DNA from: Scytonema sp. UIC 10036
Lineage (GTDB): Bacteria > Cyanobacteriota > Cyanobacteriia > Cyanobacteriales > Nostocaceae
Length of the DNA stretch: 64,000 nucleotides
Direction of reading: 5' to 3'
Assembly (NCBI RefSeq): GCF_009725235.1
Contig: NZ_WJFC01000006.1
Span: 88,512 to 152,511 of the forward strand
The notes below the pieces were generated by a model that worked only from the letters and a program-made list of their open reading frames with translations, was not told where the DNA came from and did no database searches. Positions 35,801-44,364 of the stretch are shown here, piece by piece. The stretch's first letter is position 1. Every line of letters starts with the position of its first letter. A program made the translations under genes and the position numbers.

Positions 35801-36064
35801 ATTGCCTGTATCATCAACAAGTTGTCCCAATGTCCCGATAGCAACAGCAGATCCAGTTTGGGTACTGATGGCATAAAGTTGGGCATTACCCATACCATCA
35901 CTAGCGATTCCGTAGAGTTTGCCGTTTTGGGGACGGAGGTCAATACCTACTAAATTCTGACCTGCAGCGAGTCCAGTAATAGGGATGCCAGCGTTAGGAT
36001 TATCAGGGTTAGAAGTATCAAAGGAGACGATTCTGTTGTTACTAAGAACATAAGCTGTTGTCAT
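32885..36064 (-). CDS. Large DUF4394 / Calx-beta / DUF4114 repeat protein, probably exported
   Basis: A 1059-residue protein built from repeats. Two DUF4394-type blocks (about residues 1-270 and 285-555) share LVGIDLRP, FDFNPTVDRIRV and LNFRxNPxTG. A Calx-beta block follows (about 560-675, ending in TLNISDND). Next comes a low-complexity run of four-residue NTVG/STVG units, then two DUF4114-like blocks, each ending in GFED-x-DFNDV, a likely calcium-binding loop. No classical signal peptide is visible; such cyanobacterial proteins are often exported by type I systems through C-terminal signals. A protease and an HlyD-type fusion protein lie next to it. The function is unknown; a surface or extracellular role is inferred. 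Confidence 0.88.
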   Translation of the reverse strand: MTTAYVLSNNRIVSFDTSNPDNPNAGIPITGLAAGQNLVGIDLRPQNGKLYGIASDGMGNAQLYAISTQTGSAVAIGTLGQLVDDTGNSVAITGSSFEVDFNPTVDRLRIVTSNGLNFRVNPNTGAAIDSNVLVADINPDDSSGGGTTTTDATAYTNSAPNVTATTQYTLDSATNTLVIRNPLNNGTQTSPLVVTLNGSPLDFTSVNGFDIPSSVNVSASNTSATGQAFAVLTVGGQTGLYALELSTGAATLVGTVGAGTEPIQGFALENEVVPDGLPAIGLTVDGTQLLRFNSASAQTVTSAPVTGVAAGETLVGIDLRPATGQLYGLGINDAANTGSLYSIDPQTGTVTIVGEGAGQIAFVDAVGNLVDLPSADTGFGFDFNPTVDRIRVVTGTGLNFRLNPITGVAVDGNTGLDGINADGSVNGLPIGSVGISGTAYTNSFNGTTATTQYTLDATSNSLFIQNPPNNGTQTVQLPVTLNSTPLDFTEVSGFDIPSNSRVQASNAAASGRALAALRVGDVTNLYAIELSTGAATFLSPIGTGATSLAGLTVGEAPIGAVAFGTPTYTVDENGSAIALNLVRTGGSRGEFTVSVAATGGTATASTDYTADPITVTFADGQTTASATLNITDDNLIENNETVSLVLSNPTNGAVLASQDTATLNISDNDTVVSETVGNTVGSTVGNTVVNETVGNTVGNTVGSTVGSTVVSETVGNTVGTIAANFAANGSAIISTTNNVQNFVQFSLSSQKNTFVNEIVAFTVDDDLGTINGIAPNATGYLDAAIARSRTIFSTLNNNPNGFGAGGLSSTLDFGSNARFSTFLIQNGSLDELRAGQISRNNVFFSNQTSVRISNTTASNFTFGFEDSPNTGSNDFNDVVLQVNLASQGTSAGTALHGQGQSEVLDFSSLTGQVNTSFTVNREAAFDNFVGFYRVVDQNGGIDTNGDGTADILPGNTGYAQAAVSNRVTGIDFSVGNQQTATVSGQFAGGSIFAPFLIANGSVNQVLNGEKLDEVYFAYLGANSDRVDHIRFLGDNTFGFEDLRGGGDKDFNDVIMRVTI
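33907..34056 (-). repeat. 12-bp tandem repeat inside the DUF4394 gene
   Basis: Copies of a 12-base unit close to GCCAACAGTACT/GCCAACAGTATT alternate with a variant block containing CTCGCTAACAAC. On the coding strand they spell NTVG, STVG and a VSETVG/VNETVG variant. Because the unit is a multiple of three it also keeps the opposite frames open, which explains long antisense frames here. Confidence 0.9.
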
Positions 36065-36560
36065 GTTTTTATCTCTCTATCAAGGTTAAGGATAATTGCA
36101 CAAAATCTGTGTTATTCAGAACGAGAATTTACTCATAAACCAAAAGTAAAATAAGTTACTCGGTTTACTAGAAAAAATACTCTTATTCCTTATTCAAAGA
36201 GTTCTTAATATTTCTGGATAAACACTGAGTAAATAAAAATACTTGAAAAAATGTGCGGTCAATGCGCTCGCGTGCGTACCGCAATCCCATTAGCATTTCA
36301 TGAATTCACGAATGCTAGAAAATACAAAACCTTTTTAAAAATAATATTTGTCAAATAATTATCTTTTTTTTATTTGATTAAATAGTAATTTCTACATAAG
36401 TGAGTAAATAGGTTGAATTAAATAATAAGATGCAGTGCGAATCCAAAAGCCAGCAAGAAGCTCGCAATACTGCTCTTGATGGATTAATTACGCCTACCTA
36501 CTTGAAGACATAAATTTGCATGAAAAGCTCTCGATAGATTTGAGTGAGGAGAAAATACTG
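36065..36560. other. Divergent promoter region, A/T-rich
   Basis: This ~500-bp gap separates the divergent DUF4394 and protease genes. It holds a short inverted repeat (TAGCATT at 36291 with AATGCTA at 36311). The ribosome site GAGGAG at about 36546 precedes the ATG at 36561 and decides the protease start. No other structure was recognised. Confidence 0.55.
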
Positions 36561-38111
36561 ATGCCCCATGATATTACGAGTAACAGTTTATCTTCCGATA
36601 AAGGGCTAACTATTTCTTCTGTCTCCTCAGTAAATTGCTTTGATTCTAACGATAACTATGACTTAAACCTTAACAGTCGCAGTCGCCGTCATTCGAGAAT
36701 AGAAAATTTAGAAGCAAGTACAAGCTCTGTAACAACCGACAGTATGGCAGCTAACAACCAATTTAGCTCTACTTCTGGTTATGGTTCGATTAATGCAGCC
36801 TTAGGAGTCGCTCAAGCTATCGGTCAGGATACCTTTGCTGATGTTGCCGATCTTGGAGGTAACAATTGGGGAGCTGATTTTGTGAAAGCTCCAGAAGTGT
36901 GGGCAAAAGGGTATACAGGTCAAGGTGCTGTTGTTGCTGTTTTAGATACTGGAGTCGATCGCAATCACAATGACTTACAAACAAATATTTGGACAAATAG
37001 CAAAGAAATTGCCGACAATGGCATAGATGACGACAACAATGGTTATATAGATGATGCCCATGGATGGAACTTTGACGGTGATAATAAAGATACTTTAGAT
37101 ATCAACGGTCATGGCACTCATGTGTCTGGCACTATTGCAGGAGCAAACAATAATGTTGGAGTGACGGGTATTGCTTATGATGCCAAAATTATGCCAGTGA
37201 AAGTATTGAATGACTCTGGTGCAGGTTCCTACAGTGCGATCGCTAATGGAATTTACTATGCCGTCAACAATGGTGCTAACGTCATCAATCTGAGTTTAAG
37301 TGGGAGTACTGGTAATTTTCTTGTGGAGTTAGCCCTTGATTATGCCAGCCGCCAGGGCGTCATCGTGGTTATGGCAGCAGGGAACGAAAGCGATTCACAA
37401 CCTGCCTATCCCGCCCGTTACGCAGAAAAATACGGAATTGCTGTTGGGGCAGTAGATAAGGATAACAATATAGCAGACTTCTCCAACAAAGCAGGAAGCA
37501 ATACCCTCACTTACGTAACTGCACCTGGTGTTAATATTTACTCTACAATTCCAGACAATGGCTATACTTTTTACAATGGCACATCTATGGCAACGCCTCA
37601 TGTTGCAGGTGTTGTTGCTCTTATGCTCAGCGCTAACAAAAACTTAACCGATGCTCAAGTCCGTCAAATTGTCTCACAAACCTCAAGCAACAGTACACAA
37701 GCAGCGACTTTAAATCTATCTAACTTTGTTACACAAAGCAATTGGACATCTTCTAGCTTCCGTATCAAGCAATATGAAGATGGCTTTAGTAAAACAGAAG
37801 AACTAGCTTTCTTGCCTATTCCAGAAATCGGTAGTTGGACAGGTGAAATTCCTACCTTATCAAATCAGTTGAAGAGTGCTAAGGATCTGCAAGAGTCTGC
37901 TTTTAGTCTCCAAGCTAAAATCAAGAACAATGAGACATCTGGAAATGCTGTTCTTCGCTCACAAGAATTTAGGAGTGGAAATACTTTCAATATCGCCAGC
38001 TATAGCCTAAGCAATAATGATAAGGATAGAAAAGAAAAGGATGAAGGTACAGGTGATATTGAGAAGATTTTGGCAGAACTTGAAAAAATAATCGAGCAAT
38101 ATTTTTCTTGA
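36561..38111 (+). CDS. Subtilisin-like (S8) serine protease
   Basis: A peptidase S8 of about 517 residues. The catalytic triad is Asp129 in VLDTGVD, His184 in NGHGTH and Ser342 in NGTSMATPH. A stretch of Asp/Asn-rich sequence between Asp and His (DNGIDDDNNGYIDD) looks like a calcium site, as in cyanobacterial calcium-dependent proteases. The open frame allows a TTG start at 36516, but the ATG at 36561 has GAGGAG upstream and is preferred. The first ~100 residues are Ser/Asn-rich, with no clear hydrophobic signal, as in other cyanobacterial members. The last ~130 residues have no recognised domain. It may process neighbouring surface proteins (inference). Confidence 0.92.
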   Translation: MPHDITSNSLSSDKGLTISSVSSVNCFDSNDNYDLNLNSRSRRHSRIENLEASTSSVTTDSMAANNQFSSTSGYGSINAALGVAQAIGQDTFADVADLGGNNWGADFVKAPEVWAKGYTGQGAVVAVLDTGVDRNHNDLQTNIWTNSKEIADNGIDDDNNGYIDDAHGWNFDGDNKDTLDINGHGTHVSGTIAGANNNVGVTGIAYDAKIMPVKVLNDSGAGSYSAIANGIYYAVNNGANVINLSLSGSTGNFLVELALDYASRQGVIVVMAAGNESDSQPAYPARYAEKYGIAVGAVDKDNNIADFSNKAGSNTLTYVTAPGVNIYSTIPDNGYTFYNGTSMATPHVAGVVALMLSANKNLTDAQVRQIVSQTSSNSTQAATLNLSNFVTQSNWTSSSFRIKQYEDGFSKTEELAFLPIPEIGSWTGEIPTLSNQLKSAKDLQESAFSLQAKIKNNETSGNAVLRSQEFRSGNTFNIASYSLSNNDKDRKEKDEGTGDIEKILAELEKIIEQYFS

Positions 38112-38130
38112 AAATAGGGACTGGGGATAA

Positions 38131-38169
38131 GGGGGACAAGGGGGACAAGGGGGACAAGGGGGACAAGGG
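38131..38169. repeat. GGGGGACAA 9-bp tandem repeat
   Basis: Just over four copies of a 9-base unit lie between the convergent protease and HlyD genes. The same unit, on the other strand, occurs at about 63334-63369. Confidence 0.85.
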
Positions 38170-38200
38170 AGAAACTAACAATCCCCAATCCCCAATCGTA

Positions 38201-39697
38201 TTACCTAACAGAAAAAGCCTCGCTAAATCGACGAGTAATTGGCTCCATAATAAAAGTCAAAACTGACTTTTTACGAGTTACAATTTCCCCAGAAGCTGTC
38301 ATCCCTGGAGTAAATGCAACCTCTTGACCCCTTACCATAACTGCGTGTTTGCTCAACTTAATTCTTGTAGGAAAAACTAAACCCATTTCCTTATCAACAA
38401 TGGCATTGGGACTAACTTGTACCACTGTACCATCAATTGTGCCAAATTCTTGGAAAGGAAAAGTTGCCATCTTAACTTTTGCTTTCATTCCCTCACGAAT
38501 AAAACCAATGTCGCGATTGAGGACTTTTACTTCCAAAAGAAGTTCTTCTCCTTCAGGTAAAATTGACAGCAATTCTTCACCTGCTTGAACAGGTCCTTTA
38601 GTTGCTTTGACTCTGTAAACAGTACCGGAAACAGGGGCTTTTATGGTTTCCATATCTTTTTGTTTCTTCGCTCGATCGAGCTCACCTTGAACAGTGGTCA
38701 ATTCTTCTTGACGCTTATTAATTTGAGTTAAAATTTCACTCTGGCGTTCTGAAGCTAATTTTTCTGCTTGAGAACGTGCAGCTTGATATGCCTGTTCGGC
38801 TTGACGGATTTCTTGGGCTTGAGCATCAATATCTTTTTCTAAAGATTTGACTTTATCTTGCGCCTCTATGACTCTATTTTGAGCGTTTGTAATTTCGTCA
38901 CTAGCCCTAGTAATTTCCGCATTTGCACGATTGAGTCTTTCTTGTGCGTCTAAGTAATCAACTCTGGGTATCGCACCAGGAGTGACTAAAGTTTTCAGAC
39001 TTTGTTCTCTTTGCTTGGCAATAGTCAAACTATTTTCAACTTTAGCACGGAGATTTTGAGCGTTAGCAAGGTTAGTTCTGGCATTGGCAAAGCTAGTTCT
39101 CGCGTTCACCAAATTTTCTTGCAATCGAGTTAATCTGACTTTAGCTTGATCCATTCGGGCTAACTGACGCTTTGCTTCTGCTTCAGCAGCAGCAAGACTT
39201 GCTTGAAAATCTCGCAAACGCGAATTTAACAGTTCATCTTGGAGTTGCGTTCCCGCAGTTTTAGCTCCAGTGCGTTCTGCATCTAAACGTCGCAAATCCT
39301 CCTGAATCAGCTTGGTTGATTGCGCTAGACGAGCAACATCAACTTGTTGATAATCGGGATCGCGTTGAATCAAGATTTGCTCTTTGACAACACGATCGCC
39401 TTCTTTGACGTTAACTGTAAGAATCGATCCATTGCCCAAAGCTGTTACGGGACGAACTTGTGCAGAGGCAATTAACTCGCCCGGTGCTGTCGCCACTTCA
39501 TCAATTTGGGAAAAGTTTGTCCATGAGATCGCTCCAAATACGACGGCGCTAATTGTTCCCGCTAACAATCTAGTATATAAAGGTGGCAATTCCTGAACTG
39601 CCTTACCTAGTTCATAAGAAAGTTGTTCGTCTGGTTTGGCAAAACGCTGTTTTGTTTTACGTGCTTGCGCTGCACTTGCTACTAGGGAATATTTCAT
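38201..39697 (-). CDS. HlyD-family membrane fusion protein of a type I secretion system
   Basis: A 498-residue periplasmic adaptor. After a ~45-residue cytoplasmic start, one membrane helix (VFGAISWTNF region) leads to the typical APGE and first lipoyl half (VKEGDRVVKEQ). A long alpha-helical coiled-coil hairpin follows (about 110-345, heptads rich in Ala, Gln, Arg), then the second lipoyl half and beta-barrel, ending with the HlyD C-terminal GMTASGEI. It would link an inner-membrane ABC exporter to TolC. The exporter ATPase is not in the window. The gene converges with the protease gene and may serve export of that protease or the DUF4394 protein (inference). Confidence 0.93.
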   Translation of the reverse strand: MKYSLVASAAQARKTKQRFAKPDEQLSYELGKAVQELPPLYTRLLAGTISAVVFGAISWTNFSQIDEVATAPGELIASAQVRPVTALGNGSILTVNVKEGDRVVKEQILIQRDPDYQQVDVARLAQSTKLIQEDLRRLDAERTGAKTAGTQLQDELLNSRLRDFQASLAAAEAEAKRQLARMDQAKVRLTRLQENLVNARTSFANARTNLANAQNLRAKVENSLTIAKQREQSLKTLVTPGAIPRVDYLDAQERLNRANAEITRASDEITNAQNRVIEAQDKVKSLEKDIDAQAQEIRQAEQAYQAARSQAEKLASERQSEILTQINKRQEELTTVQGELDRAKKQKDMETIKAPVSGTVYRVKATKGPVQAGEELLSILPEGEELLLEVKVLNRDIGFIREGMKAKVKMATFPFQEFGTIDGTVVQVSPNAIVDKEMGLVFPTRIKLSKHAVMVRGQEVAFTPGMTASGEIVTRKKSVLTFIMEPITRRFSEAFSVR

Positions 39698-39702
39698 AAA
39701 AA

Positions 39703-39783
39703 GTTAGTTGTTAGTTGTTAGTTGTTAGTTGTTAGTTGTTAGTTGTTAGTTGTTGGTGGTTGGTGGTTGGTGGTTGGTGGTTC
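39703..39783. repeat. TTAGTTG / TTGGTGG heptamer tandem repeat
   Basis: About eight copies of TTAGTTG run into five copies of TTGGTGG. Complementary units (CTAACCA) follow, so the tract could fold. It is the short-tandem-repeat type found in heterocystous cyanobacteria, here filling the gap upstream of the HlyD gene. Confidence 0.9.
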
Positions 39784-39821
39784 TACTAACCACTAACGAC
39801 TAACCACTAACCATTTACCAA

Positions 39822-40697
39822 TTAAACCGCCAAATATCGGCGTAGGAAGTTTTCTAGTGTTTCCAATTGAAAATTGAAAATTGCTTCTACTTTAGCAATC
39901 TCCTCATGTTTACAGAAAAATTCATTTGCTAGTAACGTGCGGAAAGTACCCAAACTTTTCTGTGCTTGGGGATTAAATAAGCCAAATCCCCCGCGTACCA
40001 CATCCACTAGAAACAGTGGTGGATTGATAACCACTGGTTCTTTATTAAATACGCGACTAAAAATTTTGGGAATATCCTCTCGCAGTAAAATAGATGGACC
40101 TCCAACGGCAAAAATTTGATTGCGAGCAGCTTCCAATGTTACAGAATCAACCACGATCCTAGCCAAATCATCTGTACTGACAATAGAGGTACGATTTTTA
40201 GGGTCACCCACGAGCAGGTATAACCCTGTTTCTCGAAACCTTTCTGCTGATGGCAGCAAATCCGATGCTAATCCAGCTGGACGTAAAATAGTGTAGTTTA
40301 AACCACTAGTTTCCAGGTATTTTTCTACTGCTCGTTTGGCTTTGAACACGGGAGCATCTTCGTAACCCCGATCTGCTCCCAAAACGGAAATGAACACAAA
40401 GTGTTGCACTCCATTTGCTTTTGCCCGATCGATCAGTTCAATATTAGCGCGGTAGTCTAAGGATAGGGCATCACCATCAGAACCGTGAGCGCTAATAATA
40501 TACCGAACGTCTTGACAAGCTTTTTGGATATCTTGCTGTTGGCGCAAATCCCCAATAAAAATATTTGCTCCTCTGTGTTCTAACTCACCGTAACGTGAAG
40601 TGAGGCGAACAAACGCCCGCACGTGATTTTCCTGTTCCCGCAAAAGTCGCACGACTCTGCGACCTATTCCTCCTGTAGCTCCAGTAACTAGAAACAT
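39822..40697 (-). CDS. Atypical short-chain dehydrogenase / NmrA-like NAD(P)-binding protein
   Basis: A ~291-residue protein beginning MFLVTGATGGIGRR, the nucleotide-binding loop of an atypical SDR. FVFISVLGA and a YxxxK-like region are weak, as in NmrA-like or Ycf39-like regulators and chaperones. The open frame reaches back to 40874, but that extension is only the translation of heptamer repeats; the ATG at 40697 directly before the Rossmann fold is the real start. The C-terminal third is not typical of a catalytic SDR. The substrate is unknown. Confidence 0.85.
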   Translation of the reverse strand: MFLVTGATGGIGRRVVRLLREQENHVRAFVRLTSRYGELEHRGANIFIGDLRQQQDIQKACQDVRYIISAHGSDGDALSLDYRANIELIDRAKANGVQHFVFISVLGADRGYEDAPVFKAKRAVEKYLETSGLNYTILRPAGLASDLLPSAERFRETGLYLLVGDPKNRTSIVSTDDLARIVVDSVTLEAARNQIFAVGGPSILLREDIPKIFSRVFNKEPVVINPPLFLVDVVRGGFGLFNPQAQKSLGTFRTLLANEFFCKHEEIAKVEAIFNFQLETLENFLRRYLAV

Positions 40698-40698
40698 A

Positions 40699-40925
40699 GG
40701 ATTTTGGATTTTAGATTTTGGATTTTGGATTGGGTCATGAACACTTGGTATTGTAAGTTGAGCTATTTCCGATCGCCCACATCCCTCTATGCAATAGACA
40801 TTTCCACAATAATCTAAAATTCGACATCTGAAATCCACGCATCCAAAATCTAAAATCCAAAATCTAAAATCCAAAATCTAAAATCCAAAATCTAAAATCC
40901 AAAATCTAAAATCCAAAATCTAAAA
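40699..40925. repeat. ATTTTGG / AAAATCC heptamer repeats
   Basis: One tract (40699-40735, GATTTTGG units) begins directly upstream of the SDR start. A second (about 40843-40925, alternating AAAATCC and AAAATCT) runs up to the stop codon of the exonuclease III gene. The repeats create the spurious N-terminal extension of the SDR frame. The same unit is found at 63250. Confidence 0.9.
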
Positions 40926-41702
40926 TTCCACAACGACTGGCGCGTGATCGCTGGGTTGAGTTAATTTTCTGGGAGTGACATCAATAGAGCAGCTTTGAGC
41001 ACGCTCGTATAAGTCTGGTGTGAGATAGTGATGGTCGATTCGCCAACCCAGGTTACGCCGAAAAGCAGCAGCGCGATAATCCCACCAACTATAATGCCCG
41101 CTTTCAAGTGTAAATTTCCGAAAAACATCACTGAATCCCAGTGATAAAACATCTCGTAGGGCTTGTCGCTCTGGAACGGATGCCATAATATGATTTATTG
41201 CGATCGCACTGTCATAAATATCCCTATCTTCTAAAGCGATATTAAAGTCGCCACACATACAAATATTGGGTGAAGACACCAGAAGCGATTTTAAATACTC
41301 GCGCAGCACTGTTAGCCAGCGCAGTTTGTAATCGTATTTTTCGCTTCCGACAGAGGAGCCATTTGGTACATAAAGATTAACAATTCTTATATTATCTATT
41401 GTACCTGCAATTATCCGTTTTTGTTCGTCCCATCCTGGTTCTAAATTTGACAAAACATCATAAAAACTATTGCTGATATCCTTGAGTGGTTGGGAACTTG
41501 CGATCGCAACACCGTTGTACGATTTTTGTCCTGATGTGTAAAGGTGATAGCCTAATTCCTCAAAAAGGGCACGCGGAAATTCAGTATCAACAACTTTAGT
41601 CTCTTGTATGCAGAGGACATCAACCCGATGTTGGCTCAACCAATCGATAACATGCCCTATGCGAGTGCGAATCGAGTTGACATTCCAAGTAGCAACTTTC
41701 AT
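40920..41702 (-). CDS. xthA: Exodeoxyribonuclease III (AP endonuclease)
   Basis: A 260-residue member of the exonuclease III family, with the expected length. Motifs in order: TWNVNSIRTR with the first metal-binding region, QETKV with the metal-binding Glu, GVAIAS, GDFNIA, and the C-terminal RIDHHYLTP and SDHAPV with the catalytic His. It repairs abasic sites and removes 3' blocks. The gene stands alone between repeat tracts. The sequence is closest to the XthA type rather than to mammalian APE1. Confidence 0.95.
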   Translation of the reverse strand: MKVATWNVNSIRTRIGHVIDWLSQHRVDVLCIQETKVVDTEFPRALFEELGYHLYTSGQKSYNGVAIASSQPLKDISNSFYDVLSNLEPGWDEQKRIIAGTIDNIRIVNLYVPNGSSVGSEKYDYKLRWLTVLREYLKSLLVSSPNICMCGDFNIALEDRDIYDSAIAINHIMASVPERQALRDVLSLGFSDVFRKFTLESGHYSWWDYRAAAFRRNLGWRIDHHYLTPDLYERAQSCSIDVTPRKLTQPSDHAPVVVEF

Positions 41703-42099
41703 TTTTTTACAGTGGGTTATCAGTAGTCAGTGGTCATTAGTCAATAGTTAATAGTCACCAATCAACGGTCATTGGTCAAGAGTTAGCGGTCAGCAAAAAT
41801 TATTGATCCCGTCTGGGAATTTAGTATGATTGGTTACAAAACTTTAGTGTTTTAATGATCCCCAGGGTAGATGATAGCGATGTGCGATCGGCAGTATATT
41901 AATAGTGTAGTTGCTAACTAATGATGACTGCTCTGGAGTAACTTGCTGGTAACTATTTCTAGGTACGGTTAACCGAAATTGCACTCTTGCAAAATAATTG
42001 GGTTAACTTAAAATTCAGATAGGTAAGTATAAATGCTTTACCTGAAGAGAAACCAATCATAGTTACAGGCTAGTACAAGCTACTGAACTAAAAAAACCT
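41703..42099. other. Divergent intergenic region with degenerate repeats
   Basis: The first ~90 bases are degenerate units of GGTCATTAGTCA type, a worn short-repeat tract. The remainder should hold promoters for the divergent exonuclease and glycosyltransferase genes; none is clear enough to mark. Confidence 0.45.
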
Positions 42100-43167
42100 A
42101 TGAAAATCGCTCAAGTAGCCCCCTTGTGGGAACGAGTTCCACCTCCAACATACGGAGGAATTGAACTAGTTGTGAGTCGTTTGACTGATGAACTCGTAAG
42201 ACGGGGTCATGATGTCACGCTGTTTGCATCTGGCGATTCGCAAACGTTGGCTAAGTTAGAAGCAGTCTATCCTCGTGCGTTGCGCTTAGACCCAAATGTC
42301 AAAGAGTATGCAGTGTACGAAATGCTAGAACTCAGCCAAGTCTACCAGCTAGCATCGGAATTCGACATAATTCACTCCCACGTAGGGATATCGGCATTAC
42401 CTTTGGCGAGTTTAGTGTCAACGCCCACAGTACATACCCTGCACGGCAGGTTTACACAGGACAATCGACACGTTTATTCTCATCACCAGAAGCAACCTTA
42501 CGTCAGCATTAGTAACGCGCAACGTCAAATAGACCTGAATTATGCAGGCACGGTTTATAACGGGATTAATCCAGAAGATTATCCTTTTGTAGCCAAACAC
42601 GAAGAACCACCATATCTCGCATTCTTGGGACGCTTTTCTCCAGAAAAGGGACCGCAACACGCGATCGCCATTGCCAAACGAACGGGCTGGCGTTTGAAGA
42701 TGGCAGGAAAAGTAGACGTAGTAGACTCTAAGTTTTTTGAACAAGAAATTGCCCCCCAAATAGATGGTCAGCAAATTCAGTATTTAGGTGAAATTAACCA
42801 TGCTGAGAAAGTTGAACTTCTGGGTAATGCTGCTATTACTCTCTTCCCCATTACTTGGCAAGAACCTTTTGGTCTAGTGATGATTGAATCAATGGCAACT
42901 GGTACACCAGTTATTGCCATCGATATGGGTTCTGTATCAGAAGTTGTTGCCAATGGTGTGTCAGGTTTTGTGTGCCAAAGCTACGAAGAAATGGCAGCAA
43001 TGATTCCCGCCGCATTGGAATTAAATCGTCAAACTTGCCGAGAATATATAGAAAGCAGGTTTAGCGTTATCCAAATGGTTGATGGATATGAAGCGGTCTA
43101 TACCAAAATTATCAAAGATCGCATCAATACCAATGGTCGAATTCATTCCGCCAAAATTCAATTTTAA
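42100..43167 (+). CDS. Group 1 / GT4 glycosyltransferase
   Basis: A 355-residue GT-B fold glycosyltransferase. The N-terminal half begins MKIAQVAPLWERVPP with the glycine-rich YGGIE loop that holds the acceptor-side phosphate region. The C-terminal half has FLGRFSPEKGP and the nucleotide-sugar E-x7-E motif, seen as EPFGLVMIE. This subfamily is widespread in cyanobacteria and often annotated only as glycosyltransferase family 4 or 1; the sugar and acceptor are unknown. A small zinc-ribbon gene follows 59 bp downstream. Confidence 0.93.
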   Translation: MKIAQVAPLWERVPPPTYGGIELVVSRLTDELVRRGHDVTLFASGDSQTLAKLEAVYPRALRLDPNVKEYAVYEMLELSQVYQLASEFDIIHSHVGISALPLASLVSTPTVHTLHGRFTQDNRHVYSHHQKQPYVSISNAQRQIDLNYAGTVYNGINPEDYPFVAKHEEPPYLAFLGRFSPEKGPQHAIAIAKRTGWRLKMAGKVDVVDSKFFEQEIAPQIDGQQIQYLGEINHAEKVELLGNAAITLFPITWQEPFGLVMIESMATGTPVIAIDMGSVSEVVANGVSGFVCQSYEEMAAMIPAALELNRQTCREYIESRFSVIQMVDGYEAVYTKIIKDRINTNGRIHSAKIQF

Positions 43168-43226
43168 TCAACAGTTTTTAACACCATTTATATCAAAATT
43201 TCTTTAATAAGAAGGAGGACATAAAT

Positions 43227-43412
43227 ATGAGTATGCGATCCAACAGTTGTCCCTGTTGCGGTGATTGCCTCTTGCGTCATGTCCGTCATGGTGAAGTTTA
43301 CTGGTTCTGTAAAACATGTTGGCAAGAAGTACCCTTATTAACAGTCAATCGTTTATCCAAAGTAGAAGGAAGAAATTTCGGCGTTGTAACTAAGGTGGGG
43401 GCTAGGGATTAG
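43227..43412 (+). CDS. Small zinc-ribbon protein, cyanobacterial
   Basis: A 61-residue protein with a strong ribosome site (AAGGAGG, eight bases upstream). Two pairs of cysteines (CPCC-x2-C and CKTC) with a Tyr-Trp-Phe core between them form a likely zinc ribbon. Conserved small proteins of this look are common in cyanobacteria, without known function. It may share a transcript with the glycosyltransferase. Confidence 0.8.
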   Translation: MSMRSNSCPCCGDCLLRHVRHGEVYWFCKTCWQEVPLLTVNRLSKVEGRNFGVVTKVGARD

Positions 43413-43969
43413 GGACTAGGGATTGGGAAAAAATTAGTTCGTAGTAGCGCTTAAGCGCAGGCATCGCAACTACAAACCAGTGATGATTATTTGCACTTAG
43501 ATTTTTGTAGGGTTGGCACTGCCAACCCTATTAATTTACCCACTTAAGGGGGATGACCGAATAATTCGTAATTCGTAATTCGTAATTCGTAATTGAAAAT
43601 TCACCAATTATGAATTTAATTAATAATTAATGAGATTGAGGGTAAAAGCCCCCAACGCCCAGATTATGAAAAATCAAAAAATGCGTTGCATCCTCAATTA
43701 GGCCCCTCGAAACTTCCGTGGGGTAATAATTACGAATTACGAATTGGAGCGCAGCGACTTGACATTGGTACGAGAACATCACAAACATGAAAAACAGCGA
43801 AACCCAACAATCAAAGATGATTTTGACCAATTGTCAAAAGAACAATTCGTCTCCAAGTGCATAAGCGAATGTAAGTGCCACAGATGGAACTACTATCGAT
43901 TCCTCATGGCTTAACCTCATGTGGGCTGTAGTATGAGAAAATTGAAACGAGCACAAATTGTGTAAGCCA
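43413..43969. other. Repeat-rich intergenic region
   Basis: Besides the hairpin above, it contains a tandem AATTCGT tract (about 43563-43597), an inverted echo of that unit near 43725-43745, and worn GGGACTAGGGATT units. A 67-codon minus frame at 43627-43830 overlaps these repeats and was not called. No gene is supported. Confidence 0.6.
43508..43530. terminator. Perfect GC-rich hairpin
   Basis: TAGGGTTGGCA and TGCCAACCCTA pair around a single base. It lies ~95 bp after the zinc-ribbon stop and may terminate that transcript. GGGTTGGCACTGCCAACCC-type palindromes are also seen as dispersed elements, so this could be a repeat rather than a dedicated terminator. Confidence 0.5.
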
Positions 43970-44098
43970 ATGGCAGATATGCTCGTCAAACTTTACAATT
44001 TACCTGATGCCAGTCCTTACCTACAGAAACTGCGAGAACAATCTTTGTACGTTCGTCAGGCGCATCCGGGAGAGAAACGTATTATTTCCGAGTGGGTA
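43970..44098 (+). pseudogene. N-terminal fragment of a GNAT acetyltransferase
   Basis: About 43 residues starting MADMLVKLYNLPDA and running through a KLREQ-x9-PGEK-x4-EWV stretch match my memory of the start of a GNAT family acetyltransferase, which is normally ~150 or more residues. The frame then runs into the antisense of the XRE gene and stops, so the acetyl-CoA-binding part is missing. Identification rests on pattern memory only. Confidence 0.5.
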
Positions 44099-44354
44099 TT
44101 GCAACTTTTTGCAACCAATACTTCGATAACAAAGCCTGCCCTTCCTCACCCAAGTTTTGCACCATGCCTTCAATGAGCTTAAATGCCATTGGAGAAGGCT
44201 TTGAGCGCCCGTTTTCCCAACGGTTGATTGTTGGAAATGTAACACCTAAGCTGGCAGCAAATTGCTCTTGAGTTAAACCAGTCAAAAGGCGCAGTTCCCG
44301 GATAAACTTACTTATTTCCGGTTGGTTAAGTGCTAGTGGTTTTTTAATATTCAT
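44082..44354 (-). CDS. XRE-family HTH transcriptional regulator
   Basis: A 90-residue protein with one Cro/C1-type helix-turn-helix: IRELRLLTGLTQEQFAAS-LGV then TINRWENGRS, the classical recognition helix. The tail is short, with no sensor domain. A 21-bp palindrome (CTTACC-N9-GGTAAG) lies 11 bp upstream of its ATG, well placed for autorepression. The same palindrome is found upstream of the histidine decarboxylase gene, so the two are probably co-regulated. Its 3' end overlaps the GNAT fragment on the other strand. Confidence 0.93.
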   Translation of the reverse strand: MNIKKPLALNQPEISKFIRELRLLTGLTQEQFAASLGVTFPTINRWENGRSKPSPMAFKLIEGMVQNLGEEGQALLSKYWLQKVAIPTRK

Positions 44355-44364
44355 TTGTTAAGAA

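Noticed and set aside
40698..40874. 59-residue N-terminal extension of the SDR frame
   Set aside because: It translates heptamer repeats; the Rossmann fold starts at the ATG at 40697.
43563..43745. Tandem AATTCGT units as a possible CRISPR array
   Set aside because: Units are seven bases with no spacers; they are short tandem repeats. No repeat-spacer pattern was found anywhere in the window.
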